The position numbers and the translations under genes are program-made. Below, piece after piece: positions 10,830 to 21,185 of a stretch of DNA of 64,000 nt. The notes under the pieces are model-generated. The model worked only from the letters and a program-made list of their open reading frames with translations. It did not search any database and was not told the DNA's origin. Positions within the stretch are counted from its first letter, which is position 1; every line of letters starts with the position of its first letter. Source of the DNA: Euleptes europaea (lineage: Eukaryota; Chordata; Lepidosauria; Squamata; Sphaerodactylidae); NCBI RefSeq assembly GCF_029931775.1, contig NC_079323.1, forward strand, positions 965,001 through 1,029,000, given 5' to 3'.

Positions 10830-11095
10830 TTCTCATATGTGTGTGTTAAGGGCCATCAAGCCACTTTCGACTTATGGTGACCCGATGAATTAATGACCTC
10901 CCAAGCCTCCCATCCTTAACGGCCTTGCTCAGGTCTTGCAGGGCAAGCGGAGGGCCGTGGGTGGCTTCCTTTATAGGGTCAATCCATCTCTTGTTGGGTC
11001 TTCCTCTTTTCCTGCTGCCTTCAACTTTTCCAGTGACTCTTGTCTTCTCATTATGTGACCAAAGTATGATAGCCTCATAGGTAGCCTCAATTGAA
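10830..11095 (-). mobile_element. BovB (RTE) LINE 3' end fragment
   Basis: The - strand reads YFGHIMRRQESLEKL near 11,000-11,080, resembling the BovB C-terminus. The element tail follows with GTCACCATAAGTCGAAAGTGG. Confidence 0.7.
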
Positions 11096-11098
11096 GAT

Positions 11099-11328
11099 TG
11101 GGGAGGGGCTGTGGCTCAGTGGTAGAACATCTGCTTGGCATGCAGAGGGTCCCAAGTTCACTCCCCAGCATCTTCAGTTAAAGGGACTAGGCAAGTAGGT
11201 GATGGGAAAGACCCCTGCCTGAGACCCTGGAGAACCGCTGCTGGTCTGAGTAGACAATGCTGACTTAGATGAACCAATGGTCTGGTTCAGTATCAGGCAG
11301 CTTCATGTGTGTTCATGTGAACCCATGT
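11099..11328 (+). mobile_element. tRNA-derived SINE (GGCTCAGTGGTAGA family)
   Basis: The head GTGGCTCAGTGGTAGAACAT and the AAGTTCACTCC block resemble tRNA A and B boxes. The body CCTGAGACCCTGGAGA and the tail GGCAGCTTCATGTGT follow. Other copies: 18,217-18,424(-), 23,232-23,446(-), 24,840-25,052(+), 27,853-28,070(+), 32,340-32,548(-), 32,568-32,776(-), 36,872-37,230(- with insert), 41,323-41,535(-), 46,381-46,555(-), 51,885-52,115(+), 53,303-53,530(+), 56,301-56,500(+), 59,655-59,842(+), 63,240-63,645 (both strands). Confidence 0.85.
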
Positions 11329-11497
11329 AAAAGATCCATCACCAGTTTTCGTGGCTGATGATGGTAACAGAGTGCTAGTAAGATGTTATTTGGCCTGTTT
11401 CCTTCCAGCAGTTCTCCCACCCTTATCGAATCCGCTGCTCCCTGACAGTTTAGCCCTAAATCTAAAACATTGCAATAATATTCCTATCTCACCCAGA

Positions 11498-11818
11498 GAG
11501 CCAGCGTGGTGTAGTGGTTAAGAGCAGTGGTTTGGAGAGGTGGACTCTGATCTGGAGGAACAGGTTTGATTCCCCACTACATGAGTGGCAGAGGCTAATC
11601 TGGTGAACCAGATTTGTTTCCCCGTTCCTCCACATGAAGCCAGCTGGGTGACCTTGGGCTAGTCACAGCTCTCTTAGAGCTCTCTCAGCTCCACCTGCCT
11701 CACAGGGTGTCTGTTGTGGGGAGGGGAAGGAAAGGTGATTGTAAGCCGGCTTGATTCTTCTTTAAGTGGTAGAGAAAGCCGGCATATAAAAACCAACTCT
11801 TCTTCTTCTTCCTGCCAA
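11498..11818 (+). mobile_element. Sauria-type tRNA SINE
   Basis: The head AGCGTGGTGTAGTGGTTAAG and the GGTTTGATTCCCCACT block are the A and B box regions. The body has TGGGTGACCTTGGGCTAGTC and CTCACAGGGTGTCTGTTGTG, and the end is a TTCTTCTTCTT tail. This layout matches squamate Sauria SINEs. Related copies: 21,186-21,512(+), 27,650-27,845(+), 34,520-34,840(+), 35,953-36,245(-), 39,449-39,686(-), 44,533-44,610(+), 46,795-47,045(+), 53,612-53,836(-) and 59,066-59,310(+). Confidence 0.85.
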
Positions 11819-12333
11819 TTCCTTTCAGGAGAGGCAAAAGATCCTGAAATGTTCCTGAGCAGCTGGCCCAATTGTTGAGCTGCTCTTTATGTCCCTGACC
11901 ATCCACAGTGCAGATAATAGCATAAAATGAGCACAGAATGAACACACTGAAATCTCTACAGAGGGAGAGACTTTTACTAAGGAAATGCAGGTCCAGGGGG
12001 AGATATGAGATCTGCAGTAGCATTGATTACATTCTGAGATCAGGTGAACTGAAAGGAGGACGTGACAGATAGATCAATCATGCAAGCACCCTCACATCTT
12101 TGATGCATGATGTTCTGGGAGACTGAGTCCACCCCATCTATACTGGGCAGGAATGTGTGCTCGGGCTCTTTTCCTGCTTCTGAAGTGCTTACCTAATTTT
12201 TGTGTGTTTTTATGTTTTTAGTCTATTAACTTGCTCTTGTTGATAGCACTGACAGGCAAGTAAGGAATTCCTCTAGACTTTACGAGAGAAATTGCATCTG
12301 TGTTGGACACAATCATCCAAAGAGCACCAGGGA

Positions 12334-13293
12334 ATGACAGCTGGGAGCTCAAATGAAACTGGCAACACCTCCTACACAGAATTTCTCCTGCTTCCATTTC
12401 CAGGCATCCAGGGATCCAGATACCTCCTTGCCATTCCTTTCTTCTGCTTATTCGTTATAATTGTCATGGCGAACTCTGTCCTGATCTACACCGTGAAGGT
12501 AGAAGCCAACCTCCACTCCCCAATGTACCTGCTCATCGCTCTACTCTTTGCGGTCAACATCTGTGGGACTTCAACCGTCCTTCCCAAAATGCTGCAGAGT
12601 GTTGTGTTCCATGCCAGCCACATCTCCTTGACCGGCTGCCTTGTGCAAATGTTCTTCCTCTATCTTTCCACTGCTCTAGACTGCAATATTCTTCTCATGA
12701 TGGCGCTGGACAGGTATGTTGCCATTTGCCACCCTCTGCGCTACATGGACATCATGACCACCAGACTCCTGGTTTTGCTATCCCTGGCATCTTTCGTTTG
12801 CACTCTCTTTGTTGTTGGCCCTGTGGTGATCTTGGCTTCACGGGTGCGGTTCTGCCGTTCCAACGTCATCCGCCATTTTGCCTGTGAGCACATGGCTCTC
12901 ATGAGGTTGTCCTGCAGTGACATCTCAGTCAACAAGATGGTGGGGATGGTCCTGAGATGCATTTACAATATCATCAACCTTAGCTTTCTTCTAGCTTCCT
13001 ATTGCAAAATTATCCAGACAGCTCTGAAGATCTCATCTGGCAACGTCCGGCACAAAGCTTTCCATACCTGTGGCACTCACCTGATCGTCATCTTCATTTG
13101 TTACACCTCCCGCCTCTCCTCTTCCATCGTCTTCCGTATAGCCAAGTCTGCCTCAGCAGATGTCCACAATCTGATTAGCACCCTCTACCTGCTCTTCCCT
13201 TGGGCTGTCTACCCCGTTATCTATGGTGTGAGAACCAAAGAAATCAGGGATAACCTCCTGAAACTCTTTAGAAGAAAACTTTCTCCCTTTTAA
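12334..13293 (+). CDS. Olfactory receptor (class I-like), first of three
   Basis: A single-exon seven-helix receptor of 319 residues from the chosen start, a usual length for the family. It would detect odorants at the cilia of olfactory neurons through G-olf. Visible marks are N-glycosylation sites NET and NTS at the N-terminus, LHSPMYLLIALL in TM2, ALDRYVAICHPLRY at the end of TM3, KAFHTCGTH in TM6 and a short basic tail. The ATG at 12,334 is preferred to the upstream one at 12,292 because it places the N-glycosylated N-terminus as in the neighbouring receptors. One oddity: the TM7 motif reads YPVIYG where the second receptor has NPIIYG, so the conserved asparagine is replaced by tyrosine. 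The frame is otherwise intact. It may belong to an OR51-56-type group near RRM1, but I give no symbol. Confidence 0.9.
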   Translation: MTAGSSNETGNTSYTEFLLLPFPGIQGSRYLLAIPFFCLFVIIVMANSVLIYTVKVEANLHSPMYLLIALLFAVNICGTSTVLPKMLQSVVFHASHISLTGCLVQMFFLYLSTALDCNILLMMALDRYVAICHPLRYMDIMTTRLLVLLSLASFVCTLFVVGPVVILASRVRFCRSNVIRHFACEHMALMRLSCSDISVNKMVGMVLRCIYNIINLSFLLASYCKIIQTALKISSGNVRHKAFHTCGTHLIVIFICYTSRLSSSIVFRIAKSASADVHNLISTLYLLFPWAVYPVIYGVRTKEIRDNLLKLFRRKLSPF

Positions 13294-13479
13294 GTAGCTG
13301 TGTAGAAATGTGTTTGTTTATATAATCCACTTACCGGTCAAACTATTTGCTCTTGGGCTTCTGAAGCAGCAAACAATATTAAAACAACTAAACTACCATT
13401 GTTTAGAAATATATAATAAATAATGCACAAAATGGATAGTTCATAAACATGCCTTCAGTGATCACTATTGTGTAGGAGG

Positions 13480-15060
13480 GGGGGTACATGTAGAAATCAG
13501 CCAGATTTTTTCTATTCCTGCTCCATCATTAAGGAACAAATTACCAGAAAGTACCAATACAGAAGGCCTCTTACCAGACTGTGGAGGAGATACACATTTA
13601 AATCAAACAGGAACTAAAACATTTGGCAAAGCCATAAATCTGATGCGTCTCACTTTTAAAATATAATTTACGCGGTATTTTTGTAAGATGGTTTAGTCCC
13701 CCTTTACCCCCATTAGTGTCCCCCATGGAAGCATAATATGATAAAAATGAGAGAAAGAATAATGATTTAATAACATTTGGAAATACTATAAATTCTCAAG
13801 GAGAAATAAAATATTGGCAAAAGATGAAGGATGAAGGTAAAAAAGTACAATGGTTATTATATGTCCAGCTGGTTTTAAGATTTTTAAAAGGACATTCTCA
13901 CAGCAGAAGGTGCAATTAGGGGTCTGGCAGAATTTGAAAATTTGATAACACAGCAAAAAGAACATTTATTGGGAATAATTTATAAGCTATTACCCCCCCC
14001 CCCAGCATTTCCGCGAGTTTTGTCCGTGTTTTCTGGATTTGTGTTTAGCCAGCATCCCGAAAAAGTGGGCAAAATGCGCGGAAACGCGTGGGGAGAGTGA
14101 GGCAACCTCTGACGGTCAGAAAATGCAAGTATAATCAAAGCAAAGTCCCAAAGCAGTCGGTGGGGTGACCGTGAGGAACCAGCCCTGAATAAAAGGCCTA
14201 AGAGAAAATTGATACAAGATGTTTTATTTATGGTACATTACACCAAAGGATATTGAGAAAACGGAAAAGAATTATAAAAGGAAATGTTGGAAATGGAAAG
14301 AGATGGATGGCACCTTTTATCATATGTGGTGGATTTGCAAAAAGACAAAAAAAGTATTGGAAAGAAATACATGGTGTAATCCAGAAAAATTTTAAAATCA
14401 AATTTGCTATGGATGCCAGGAGTATGCTACTGGGCATCTTGCCCAATAGTATCCCAAAAGTCTTGGAAGGATTATTTAGATCATGATAATGGTGGTCAGA
14501 GTTAAATTTGCAACAAAATGGAAAGCAGAAAACTGTCCACGGCGGGAAGATTTGGAAAGTAAACGAGCAGAGTACACAGCAATGGCAAAATTAAGACATT
14601 ATGTGGATAACAGACCAACCAAATAATTTCAAGGCAAATGGAAAGCATATTCCTTACATTATTCTTAGAAAATTGGGAGTAGAGGAGGATGTAACTGAAA
14701 CTGATTTCTATCTCATGTCTTCATATCAAAAGGTGTTTAAGAGAAAAACAATCAATTGAATAGTGGGTAGATGACAATTATATGTGAATTTATTTCTAAT
14801 ATCCGGAAATTACTTTTCAATATCTTTGTTTGAATTTATTATAATAATTACTACTGCTTAATGGTTGTTATTTTATCACTGGTTACCACTGCTTAATGGT
14901 TATTTCCTCCCTGTTTGTAATATTTAATATTTTTAACACTGTTATGTCATTGTTACGCTATACATATATTTCTTGTTATCTTCCTCCCCACCCCGAGGAA
15001 ATTGGATGATGTTTTTAACTTCTGTTGTTTTCTTTTCTTTTAATTAATTGAAGTAAATTT
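13480..15060 (+). mobile_element. L1 LINE ORF2 C-terminal remnant and 3' end
   Basis: Frames on the + strand read typical late L1 ORF2 stretches: near 13,850 VQWLLYVQLVLRF, near 14,300 KCWKWKEMDGTFYHMWWIC, then KKTKKYWKEIHGVIQKNFK. Several frame changes and stops break it, so it is a dead copy. A palindromic insert of about 100 bp lies at 13,996-14,091. A short BovB-type tail (TTGGAAGCGACTTGATGGCA, about 15,095-15,115) follows. Confidence 0.75.
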
Positions 15061-15535
15061 TAAAAGAAAAATAATAATTCACAGGGACACCATAAGTTGG
15101 AAGCGACTTGATGGCACAACACACACAGCTCAATATCTTGACCAAAACATTTCTTGGCATTTAAGAGCAGAAGCAACTTTCTCCGTGCATTCTTAGAGCT
15201 GACTCCAAGCAAACTGCTTCATCACTGATGGATTCTAAAAAAAAAATTATTTGTTTCTAGATAAATTTCTCATTTTTTTCCTGTAATGCCACTACTAATT
15301 ATGTTAGCTTGCTTGGATACATTGTCTATCATTCAGATTAAAACTTAATTTGATTTCTTGATGTTTTTGTTATTAACTGTACCATGTTTTTTCTACAGAA
15401 TTATTTAGTTCAATATGCAGTGGCCCAGCTATTGCCAGGGGCTAGCCAAAAGGAACACAGCTTACTGGCTCTTTCCCCACTTAAGGTAGCCCATCTATCA
15501 TCAACCACAGCCCTTTCCTTTTCTTTTGCAGCTCC

Positions 15536-16175
15536 CAACCTATGGGACAGGTTTACTCTGCTCTGGTTAGACCTCACCTAGAGTACTGTGTTCAGTTTTG
15601 GGCACCGCAATCTAAGGATGTAGACAAGCTGGGACGTGTCCAGAGGAGGGCAACCAAGATGGGGAGGGATCCAGAGACCAAGTCCGATGAGGAAAGGTTG
15701 AAGGAGCTGGGGATGTTTAGCCTGGAGAGGAGAAGACTGAGAGGGGACATGATAACCATCTTCAAGGACTTGAAGGGCTGTCATCTTGAGGAGGGTGCCG
15801 AGTTGTTTTTTGTTGCCCCAGAAGGTCGGACCAGAACCAACAAGTTGAAATTAAATCAAAAGAGTTTCTGTCTAGACATTAGGAAGAAATTTCTAACAGA
15901 GCGGTTCCTCAGTGGTACAGGCTTCCTCAGGAGGTGGTGGGGTCTCCTTCCCTAGAGGTTTTTAAGAAGAGGTTAGATGGCCATCTGTCAGCAATGCTGA
16001 TTCTGTGACCTTAGGCAGATGATGAGAGGGAGGGCATCTTGGGCATCTTCTGGTCACTAGGGGTGTGGAGGGGGGAGGTAGTTGTGAATTTCCTGCATTG
16101 TGCAGGGGGTTGGACTAGATGACCCTGGTGGTACCTTCCAACTCTGATTCTATGATTCTTTGAACAGGCTCCCTG
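15536..16175 (+). mobile_element. CR1 LINE 3' end
   Basis: It starts with RPHLEYCVQFWAP-type coding sequence (RT C-terminal region), then QRRATKM and FSLERRRLRGDMI, and ends with the non-coding block GGACTAGATGACCCTGGTGG and the TCTGATTCTATGATTCT tail. The frame is open for 137 codons but is only the C-terminal part. It is the best preserved CR1 copy in the window and serves as a reference for the others. Confidence 0.85.
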
Positions 16176-16576
16176 ACAGGTTGGGGGGGGGGGTCTTTAA
16201 CAGTGTTTAGGAAGCACAGGAAGTCCATTTTATTTGCTAGTCCTTTGATCGGGGTGTAGATTATAGGCATTTGGGGAACGGGTTATTTGGGAGTTTAATG
16301 TATTTTGTATGTTGCGGGAAGTGTGTTTTATTTTGGAGGTTTGGACTGTGCAAAACCCTCCCAATTAGTTTTAAAAAGTTCTCTGCTTTCTCTTAGCAAA
16401 AAACAGGCAGGAGGGGGAAGCCCAAACGCCTTCAGCTCCAACTCGTCGTGTTTTAGAAAGGCGAATGGGCCACCCTGGCTGTAGAAAATTAAACAAAGAG
16501 CTCACAACTCCGGCTGGAAGCTGACACTGCAGGCAACCTACAGTTAACACATTATATCTTCCATCAAATCTTTCTG

Positions 16577-16795
16577 TAGTTTGTAGTTGCCAACCTCCAG
16601 GCACTAGCTGGAGATCTCCTGCTATTACAACTGATCTCCAGATGACAGAGATCAGTTCCCTGGGAGAAAATGGCTGTTTTGGCAATGGGACTCTATGGCA
16701 ATGAAGACCCTCCCCTCCCCAAACCCTGCCCTCCTCAGGCTCCACCCCAAAAACCTCCTGCCGGTGGCAGTGAGAGACCTGGCAATCCTAGTAGT
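16577..16795 (-). mobile_element. MITE copy (TGGCAACCCT family)
   Basis: Blocks GTTGCCAACCTCCAGG, GGAGATCTCCTGCTATTACA and CCTGGCAATCCTA match the family, with slightly decayed ends. Confidence 0.6.
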
Positions 16796-17029
16796 TTGGG
16801 TCATGTGAATGATTCCTGTACTTTATATCCTCAACCAAAAATCCAACAGTTATGGAGGAGATGCCCAGTGAGTAATTCCTTTGACTAGAGAAAGTACTTT
16901 TTGTGCAGGGAAAGTTGCTCTGATAGTTGAATGAACCCATCTGGGGTAATTGTTGCTTGTGATGCCCTAGAGGGTGTTGTCTTAGCTGGTCCTCTATAGA
17001 GGATTCTCTCTGAGCTGATTTAAACGCGT

Positions 17030-17095
17030 GGATTGCAAGAGGACATTGCTGGAACTTCTGCGTCTCCAGGCTCCTTCTGGCTCCTCTGAATCTTG
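17030..17095 (+). other. Candidate non-coding 5' exon of the second olfactory receptor gene
   Basis: This is the counterpart of 10,480-10,557: it shares GGACATT, the CTCTGAATCTTG end, the GTGAGC donor and downstream similarity through GAGCAATGAG. It lies about 3 kb before the second receptor's start. The extra distance is largely explained by an L1 remnant at 17,215-17,842 and other repeats. Confidence 0.4.
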
Positions 17096-17214
17096 GTGAG
17101 CTGAATTAAATTTCTTTCCAAGTCTACTGAAGACCAAAAGGGGAGCAATGAGAAAGTCTGAGACTACTTGGAGCACTTGGCTATGCAATCCTACGTAGCG
17201 TTACTCCAGTCTAA

Positions 17215-17842
17215 GCCCATTGAAACTAATGGGCTTAGAGTGGATACAAAAGATGTTAGAAATGGCGGAAATGGCAAAACTTACGGCTTTGGTAAACCAA
17301 AAAGACAATGCTCAGTTTATGGGCGAATGGGAGGCATGGAGGGCTTACTGTGAGACTGAAACTTATAGGGGGAAACTGCAAGGTTATTCTTTGTTCTAAT
17401 CCACTGGTCAATAAGATATAGGTAAAAAATTGTAATACTCAAACCCTATCTTTATACCAAATAGTTTATTTTTAAATATATATATATTATTACACATAAT
17501 ATTTAATAACCAAGGTTTGTAAATGATATATTATGTTTTTCCTTTTATTTTCTTTGGTTGAAATGAAGAAATTAGTATGCAATAAGAAAGTTAATGTTAG
17601 ACATAATATAAAAGAACATTAGGATTAGAATTTTAAATGCAAAAGACCAAACAAGCAAATAGAAAGATGGAGGAGGATGAAGGGGAAGTTTTCACTTATT
17701 TAATCTTTTAATAATGATGTATTTTCAACAGCTATATTTTGATACGAATGTTTATGTAGTTATTTTTGAGTATTTGTTGAAAAGCTTCTATATGATTTTA
17801 TGGAAAATAATAAAATTCTTTTTAAAAAAGAAAAAGAAACTA
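17215..17842 (+). mobile_element. L1 LINE 3' end with A-rich tail
   Basis: The + strand reads FMGEWEAWRAYCE and YRGKLQGYSLF around 17,320-17,395, the typical C-terminus of L1 ORF2. An AT-rich 3' UTR follows, ending in an A-rich tail near 17,810-17,842. The copy is heavily 5'-truncated. Confidence 0.7.
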
Positions 17843-18216
17843 ATGGCCTTAGAGTGCAGTCAGTCCTTAGGATTGCATTGTCAACGGTTCAGGAGAATGC
17901 TCCGAAGTTGCTGATACATACAATTGACCTTGTTCCGGAAGATGTTGAGTCCTTCAGACCTATCTTGGGAAGGGAGGTCCCTTTCACTACCTCTTGGGCT
18001 GTTTTCCTATTTCTGGCAGATTTATTGAAGAATTGTCTCTTCCTTGTTCTAGCTCTTGAAATTCTCTCTTGGCCCGTCATCCTGCAGATTTAGATTTTGC
18101 ATACTGTTTATTTGAAGAGCTCATCTGTAAACTTTTTCCAGTATTACCCTTTGCAGTGGGATCCTATAAGGGTTCAGGAACTCTTTCCTCAAAACTATCT
18201 CCAGTACCTAAATGCA

Positions 18217-18424
18217 TCATAAGAACAGATGAAGCTGCCTTATACCGAGTCCAACCCTAGGTCCATCCAGGTCCACACTGTGTAACCAGACTGGCAGCAG
18301 CTCTTCAGTATCTCCGCTGAACTTTTTTTCTCATCACCTGCTACTTGATACTTTTCACTTGAGATGCCAGGGTTTGAACCTGGAACTTCTGCATGCCAAG
18401 CAGATGCTCAGCCACAGCCCTTTC
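18217..18424 (-). mobile_element. tRNA-derived SINE
   Basis: Inverse of the GGCTCAGTGGTAGA family: GATGAAGCTGCCTTATAC at its tail end, GATGCTCAGCCACAGCCC at its head. Confidence 0.8.
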
Positions 18425-18449
18425 CTCAGCACTTTGGTGCAATGCGTCT

Positions 18450-18570
18450 TCATAGAATCGGAAGGGGCCATACAGGCCATCTAGTCCAACCCCCTGCTCA
18501 ATGCAGGATTAGCCTAAAGCATCCCTGACAAGTGTTTGTCCAGCCTCTGCTTAAAGACTGCCAGTGAGGA
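18450..18570 (-). mobile_element. CR1 LINE 3' end fragment
   Basis: GGGGCCATACAGGCCATCTAG and GTGTTTGTCCAGCCTCTGC match the CR1 end in reverse; compare 43,720-44,100. Confidence 0.7.
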
Positions 18571-19407
18571 GCAGTGAGGGGCATTTAATTGAGGAAATAT
18601 CAATGCATGCATTGCTAGTTTCCAGCTGGACACTGAATCCCCCCAACAGCCTTTGTGGTACCTCTAGGACCTGCCATCTCCTGGTTCCCATGGTGGTGCT
18701 TCCTAAGTAATAATGAAAAGCACTCCTTACGGAGGAGATCAACACATGAAAAAAGAAGAGCGTCACCCAATTTCCTCAAAATCTTTGTAGGCACAGCAAC
18801 TTGGGGTATTTAAAGAACCAATTATAATAATTTCTATCACCTTTTTGAGAATAATTGTGGTTTGCTAGTTTGTCCAGTCTCCTCTCCCCTTTTCCTTCTT
18901 GTTGTTGGAGGGAGCGACTCAGCATGCCTGGACACTGGGCAGGGGTGGGGGACACACTACATCACTTTAAGTGCGTATAAGTGTTATCTTCTAGAATGGG
19001 ATGTCCCTCTCTTTGTCTTAACCTGGGAGCTGCCCTAGGATCCCTCCTCTCTCTGTGCCCATTGCTCTTCCCATTCTCCACATTTTCATGGAATCACATG
19101 TATCTACAGATCTCTCCTGCAGAAGCAATGCCTCATACTCCCATACACCTGATGCCTGACTACCTGGCTATTTGTGACAGGGGAAAGTACTCTTTATATT
19201 AGGTTTCTCTCTCTTCTTTCGACTGCAAGCTGAATGTAAGCAAAATCTACTTGAATAAGTATAAGTGTTACTTTTTGCAAAGTGCACATCAAAGGCCAAT
19301 CAGTTTAGACAAAAGTCTACAAACTGAAAGCTGGCCCTGACTGTGGGGAATGTTATATAGAGGGGCTAGTTTAAAACAAGATCCATTCAAACTTTATGGT
19401 ATCTCCC
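18571..19407. other. Unannotated region
   Basis: No gene or clear repeat; a (CA)n microsatellite follows at about 19,408-19,432. Confidence 0.4.
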
Positions 19408-19448
19408 CCCACACACACACACACACACACATACAACTTTCTGTTGTT

Positions 19449-19662
19449 TAGCTAGATTCAAGTCCAGTAGCACCTTAGAGACCAACACAAATTTTGGAGA
19501 ACAAGCTTTCGAGAGTCAGAGCTGTATCTGATGAAGTATGTGATGAAGGGAGCTTTGACTCTCGGAAGCTCATACCCCAAAAATCTTGTCGGCCTCTAAG
19601 GTGCTCCTGGACTCGAATCTAGCTCTTCTACTGCTGACCAACATGGGCTGCCCTCTGAAACC
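19449..19662 (+). mobile_element. Inverted-arm repeat with hammerhead-like core and target-site duplication
   Basis: The left arm begins GCTAGATTCAAGTCCAGTAG. The right part carries the near reverse complement, CTCCTGGACTCGAATCTAGC, so about 70-bp arms face each other. Between them lie CTGATGAAG and a second TGATGAAGGGAGC...CTCTCGGAAGC, a hammerhead core order with GAAA decayed to GGAA. The direct repeat TTCTGTTGTT lies at 19,439-19,448 and 19,663-19,672. Related copies are at 39,418-39,870, 47,796-47,990 and 56,917-57,053. The layout fits a non-coding end of a Penelope-like element. Confidence 0.6.
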
Positions 19663-19672
19663 TTCTGTTGTT

Positions 19673-20137
19673 GGCAACTTTTAATAGAAAATCCTTGGCC
19701 TTATAGATCTCCTTGGCCTTCTTGGCCTTTTTGCATCTCATGTCTTAAGCTGTGATTCATGACCACAGATGATGGGATATATTTGCTTGTTCTCAAGTTT
19801 CCACTGGACTCCTGTTTTGTTTTGCAGCTACATACTACCACACATCTGGATTTATCATACCAGGTGACTAAGCAGGTCTGACTGATCACTGTTGCAATCT
19901 TTCCTTCCAGCTGTTTTCAAATGAAATGTGTAATGTGCTCAGATATTGATTATTTTATTAATGACCAACAAGTCCTGAACTGTGCAAGAAACTGGCTTCA
20001 GGTCAACCTCACTGAAACCACTCCCCACTAGCAACAGCTCATTGTGCACCAGCAGCCACAATTAAATAAGAAATTCTCTCCTTTTCAGACCTTAATCTCA
20101 TTCAGGTTGGACACAATCTTCAAACAGACCCCAGGCC
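19673..20137. promoter_or_regulatory. 5' flank of the second olfactory receptor, with a candidate 3' splice site
   Basis: TTCTCTCCTTTTCAG ends near 20,088, a good acceptor about 50 bases before the coding start. The first receptor has CCTCTAG in the aligned place near 12,274. Similarity between the two flanks (GTTGGACACAATC, AGACCCCAGG-like) shows that the duplication included the 5' untranslated part of the coding exon. Confidence 0.4.
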
Positions 20138-21109
20138 ATGGCACTTCGGAGCCAGAATGGAACTGCCAACTCCTCTTACACCGAATTTCTCCTGCTTCCA
20201 TTTCCGGGCATCCAGGAATCCAGATACCTCCTTGCCATTCCCTTCTTCTGCTTATTTGTTATTATTGTCACAGCAAACTCTGTCCTGATCTACACCGTGA
20301 AGGTAGAAGCCAGCCTCCACTCCCCAATGTACCTTCTCATTGCTCTACTCTTTGCAGTCAACATCTGTGGGACTTCAACCATCCTTCCCAAAATGCTACT
20401 GAGTTTTGTGTTCCACGCCAGCCGCATCTCCTTGACCGGCTGCCTTGTGCAAATGTTCTTCCTCTATTTTACGACTGTCCTAGATTGCAGCATTCTTCTC
20501 ATGATGGCGCTGGACAGGTATGTCGCCATCTGCCACCCACTTCGCTACACAGACATCATGAGCAACAGACTTCTGATCTTTCTAACTTTTGCTTCCTTGG
20601 TTCGGAGCCTCTCCATAGTTGGCCCTGTGGTGATCTTGGCTTCGCGGGTGAGGTTCTGCCGCTCCAACGTCATCAGCCATTTTGCCTGTGAACACATGGC
20701 TCTCATGAGGTTGTCCTGCAGTGACATCTCAATCAATAAGAAAGTAGGGATGGCTATGAGATGCGTTGACATGATAGTGGATCTTAGTTTCCTTCTAGCT
20801 TCCTACAGCAAAATTATCCACACGGCTTTGAAGATCTCGTCTGGCAATGTCCGGCACAAAGCCTTCCACACCTGTGGCACACACCTGATCATCATCTTCA
20901 TCGGCTATTCCTCCCGTCTCTCTTCTTCCATCGTCTTCCGTGTAGCCAAGTCTGCCTCGGAAGATGTCCACAATCTGCTTAGCGCCATCTACCTGCTGTT
21001 CCCCTGGGCTGTCAACCCCATTATCTATGGCGTAAGAACCAAAGAAATCAGGGACAAACTCTACAAACTCTTCAAGAAAAAATGGCCTCCCCTTAGGCAA
21101 CATCTGTGA
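20138..21109 (+). CDS. Olfactory receptor (class I-like), second of three
   Basis: An intact, single-exon receptor of 323 residues, closely similar to the first receptor along its whole length, so the two are recent tandem paralogues. The N-terminus MALRSQNGTANSSYTEF has two N-glycosylation sites. TM2 carries LHSPMYLLIALL, the end of TM3 ALDRYVAICHPLRY, TM6 KAFHTCGTHLIIIFI and TM7 the complete NPIIYG motif, followed by RTKEIRDKL and a lysine-rich tail. The start is the first ATG aligned with the glycosylated N-terminus. It is an odorant-sensing GPCR expected in olfactory neurons. The subfamily is uncertain. Confidence 0.93.
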   Translation: MALRSQNGTANSSYTEFLLLPFPGIQESRYLLAIPFFCLFVIIVTANSVLIYTVKVEASLHSPMYLLIALLFAVNICGTSTILPKMLLSFVFHASRISLTGCLVQMFFLYFTTVLDCSILLMMALDRYVAICHPLRYTDIMSNRLLIFLTFASLVRSLSIVGPVVILASRVRFCRSNVISHFACEHMALMRLSCSDISINKKVGMAMRCVDMIVDLSFLLASYSKIIHTALKISSGNVRHKAFHTCGTHLIIIFIGYSSRLSSSIVFRVAKSASEDVHNLLSAIYLLFPWAVNPIIYGVRTKEIRDKLYKLFKKKWPPLRQHL

Positions 21110-21185
21110 ATGAAACGTTTTAATTCTCTTTAGGTATGGTGGAATAGCCAAAGGAAGCCCACTTGACACAACTGTGAGCTCGCTA

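Noticed and set aside
11099-11170. Possible tRNA genes at the heads of SINEs
   Set aside because: A and B box-like blocks are present but the sequence is followed by a constant SINE body and tail at every copy, so these are SINE heads and not tRNA genes.
12292-12333. Upstream ATG of the first receptor
   Set aside because: It would add 14 residues not matched in the paralogues; the ATG at 12,334 gives the usual glycosylated N-terminus.
20044-20691. Second + strand frame of 215 codons over the second receptor
   Set aside because: It is out of frame with the conserved GPCR motifs and is a shadow of the receptor.
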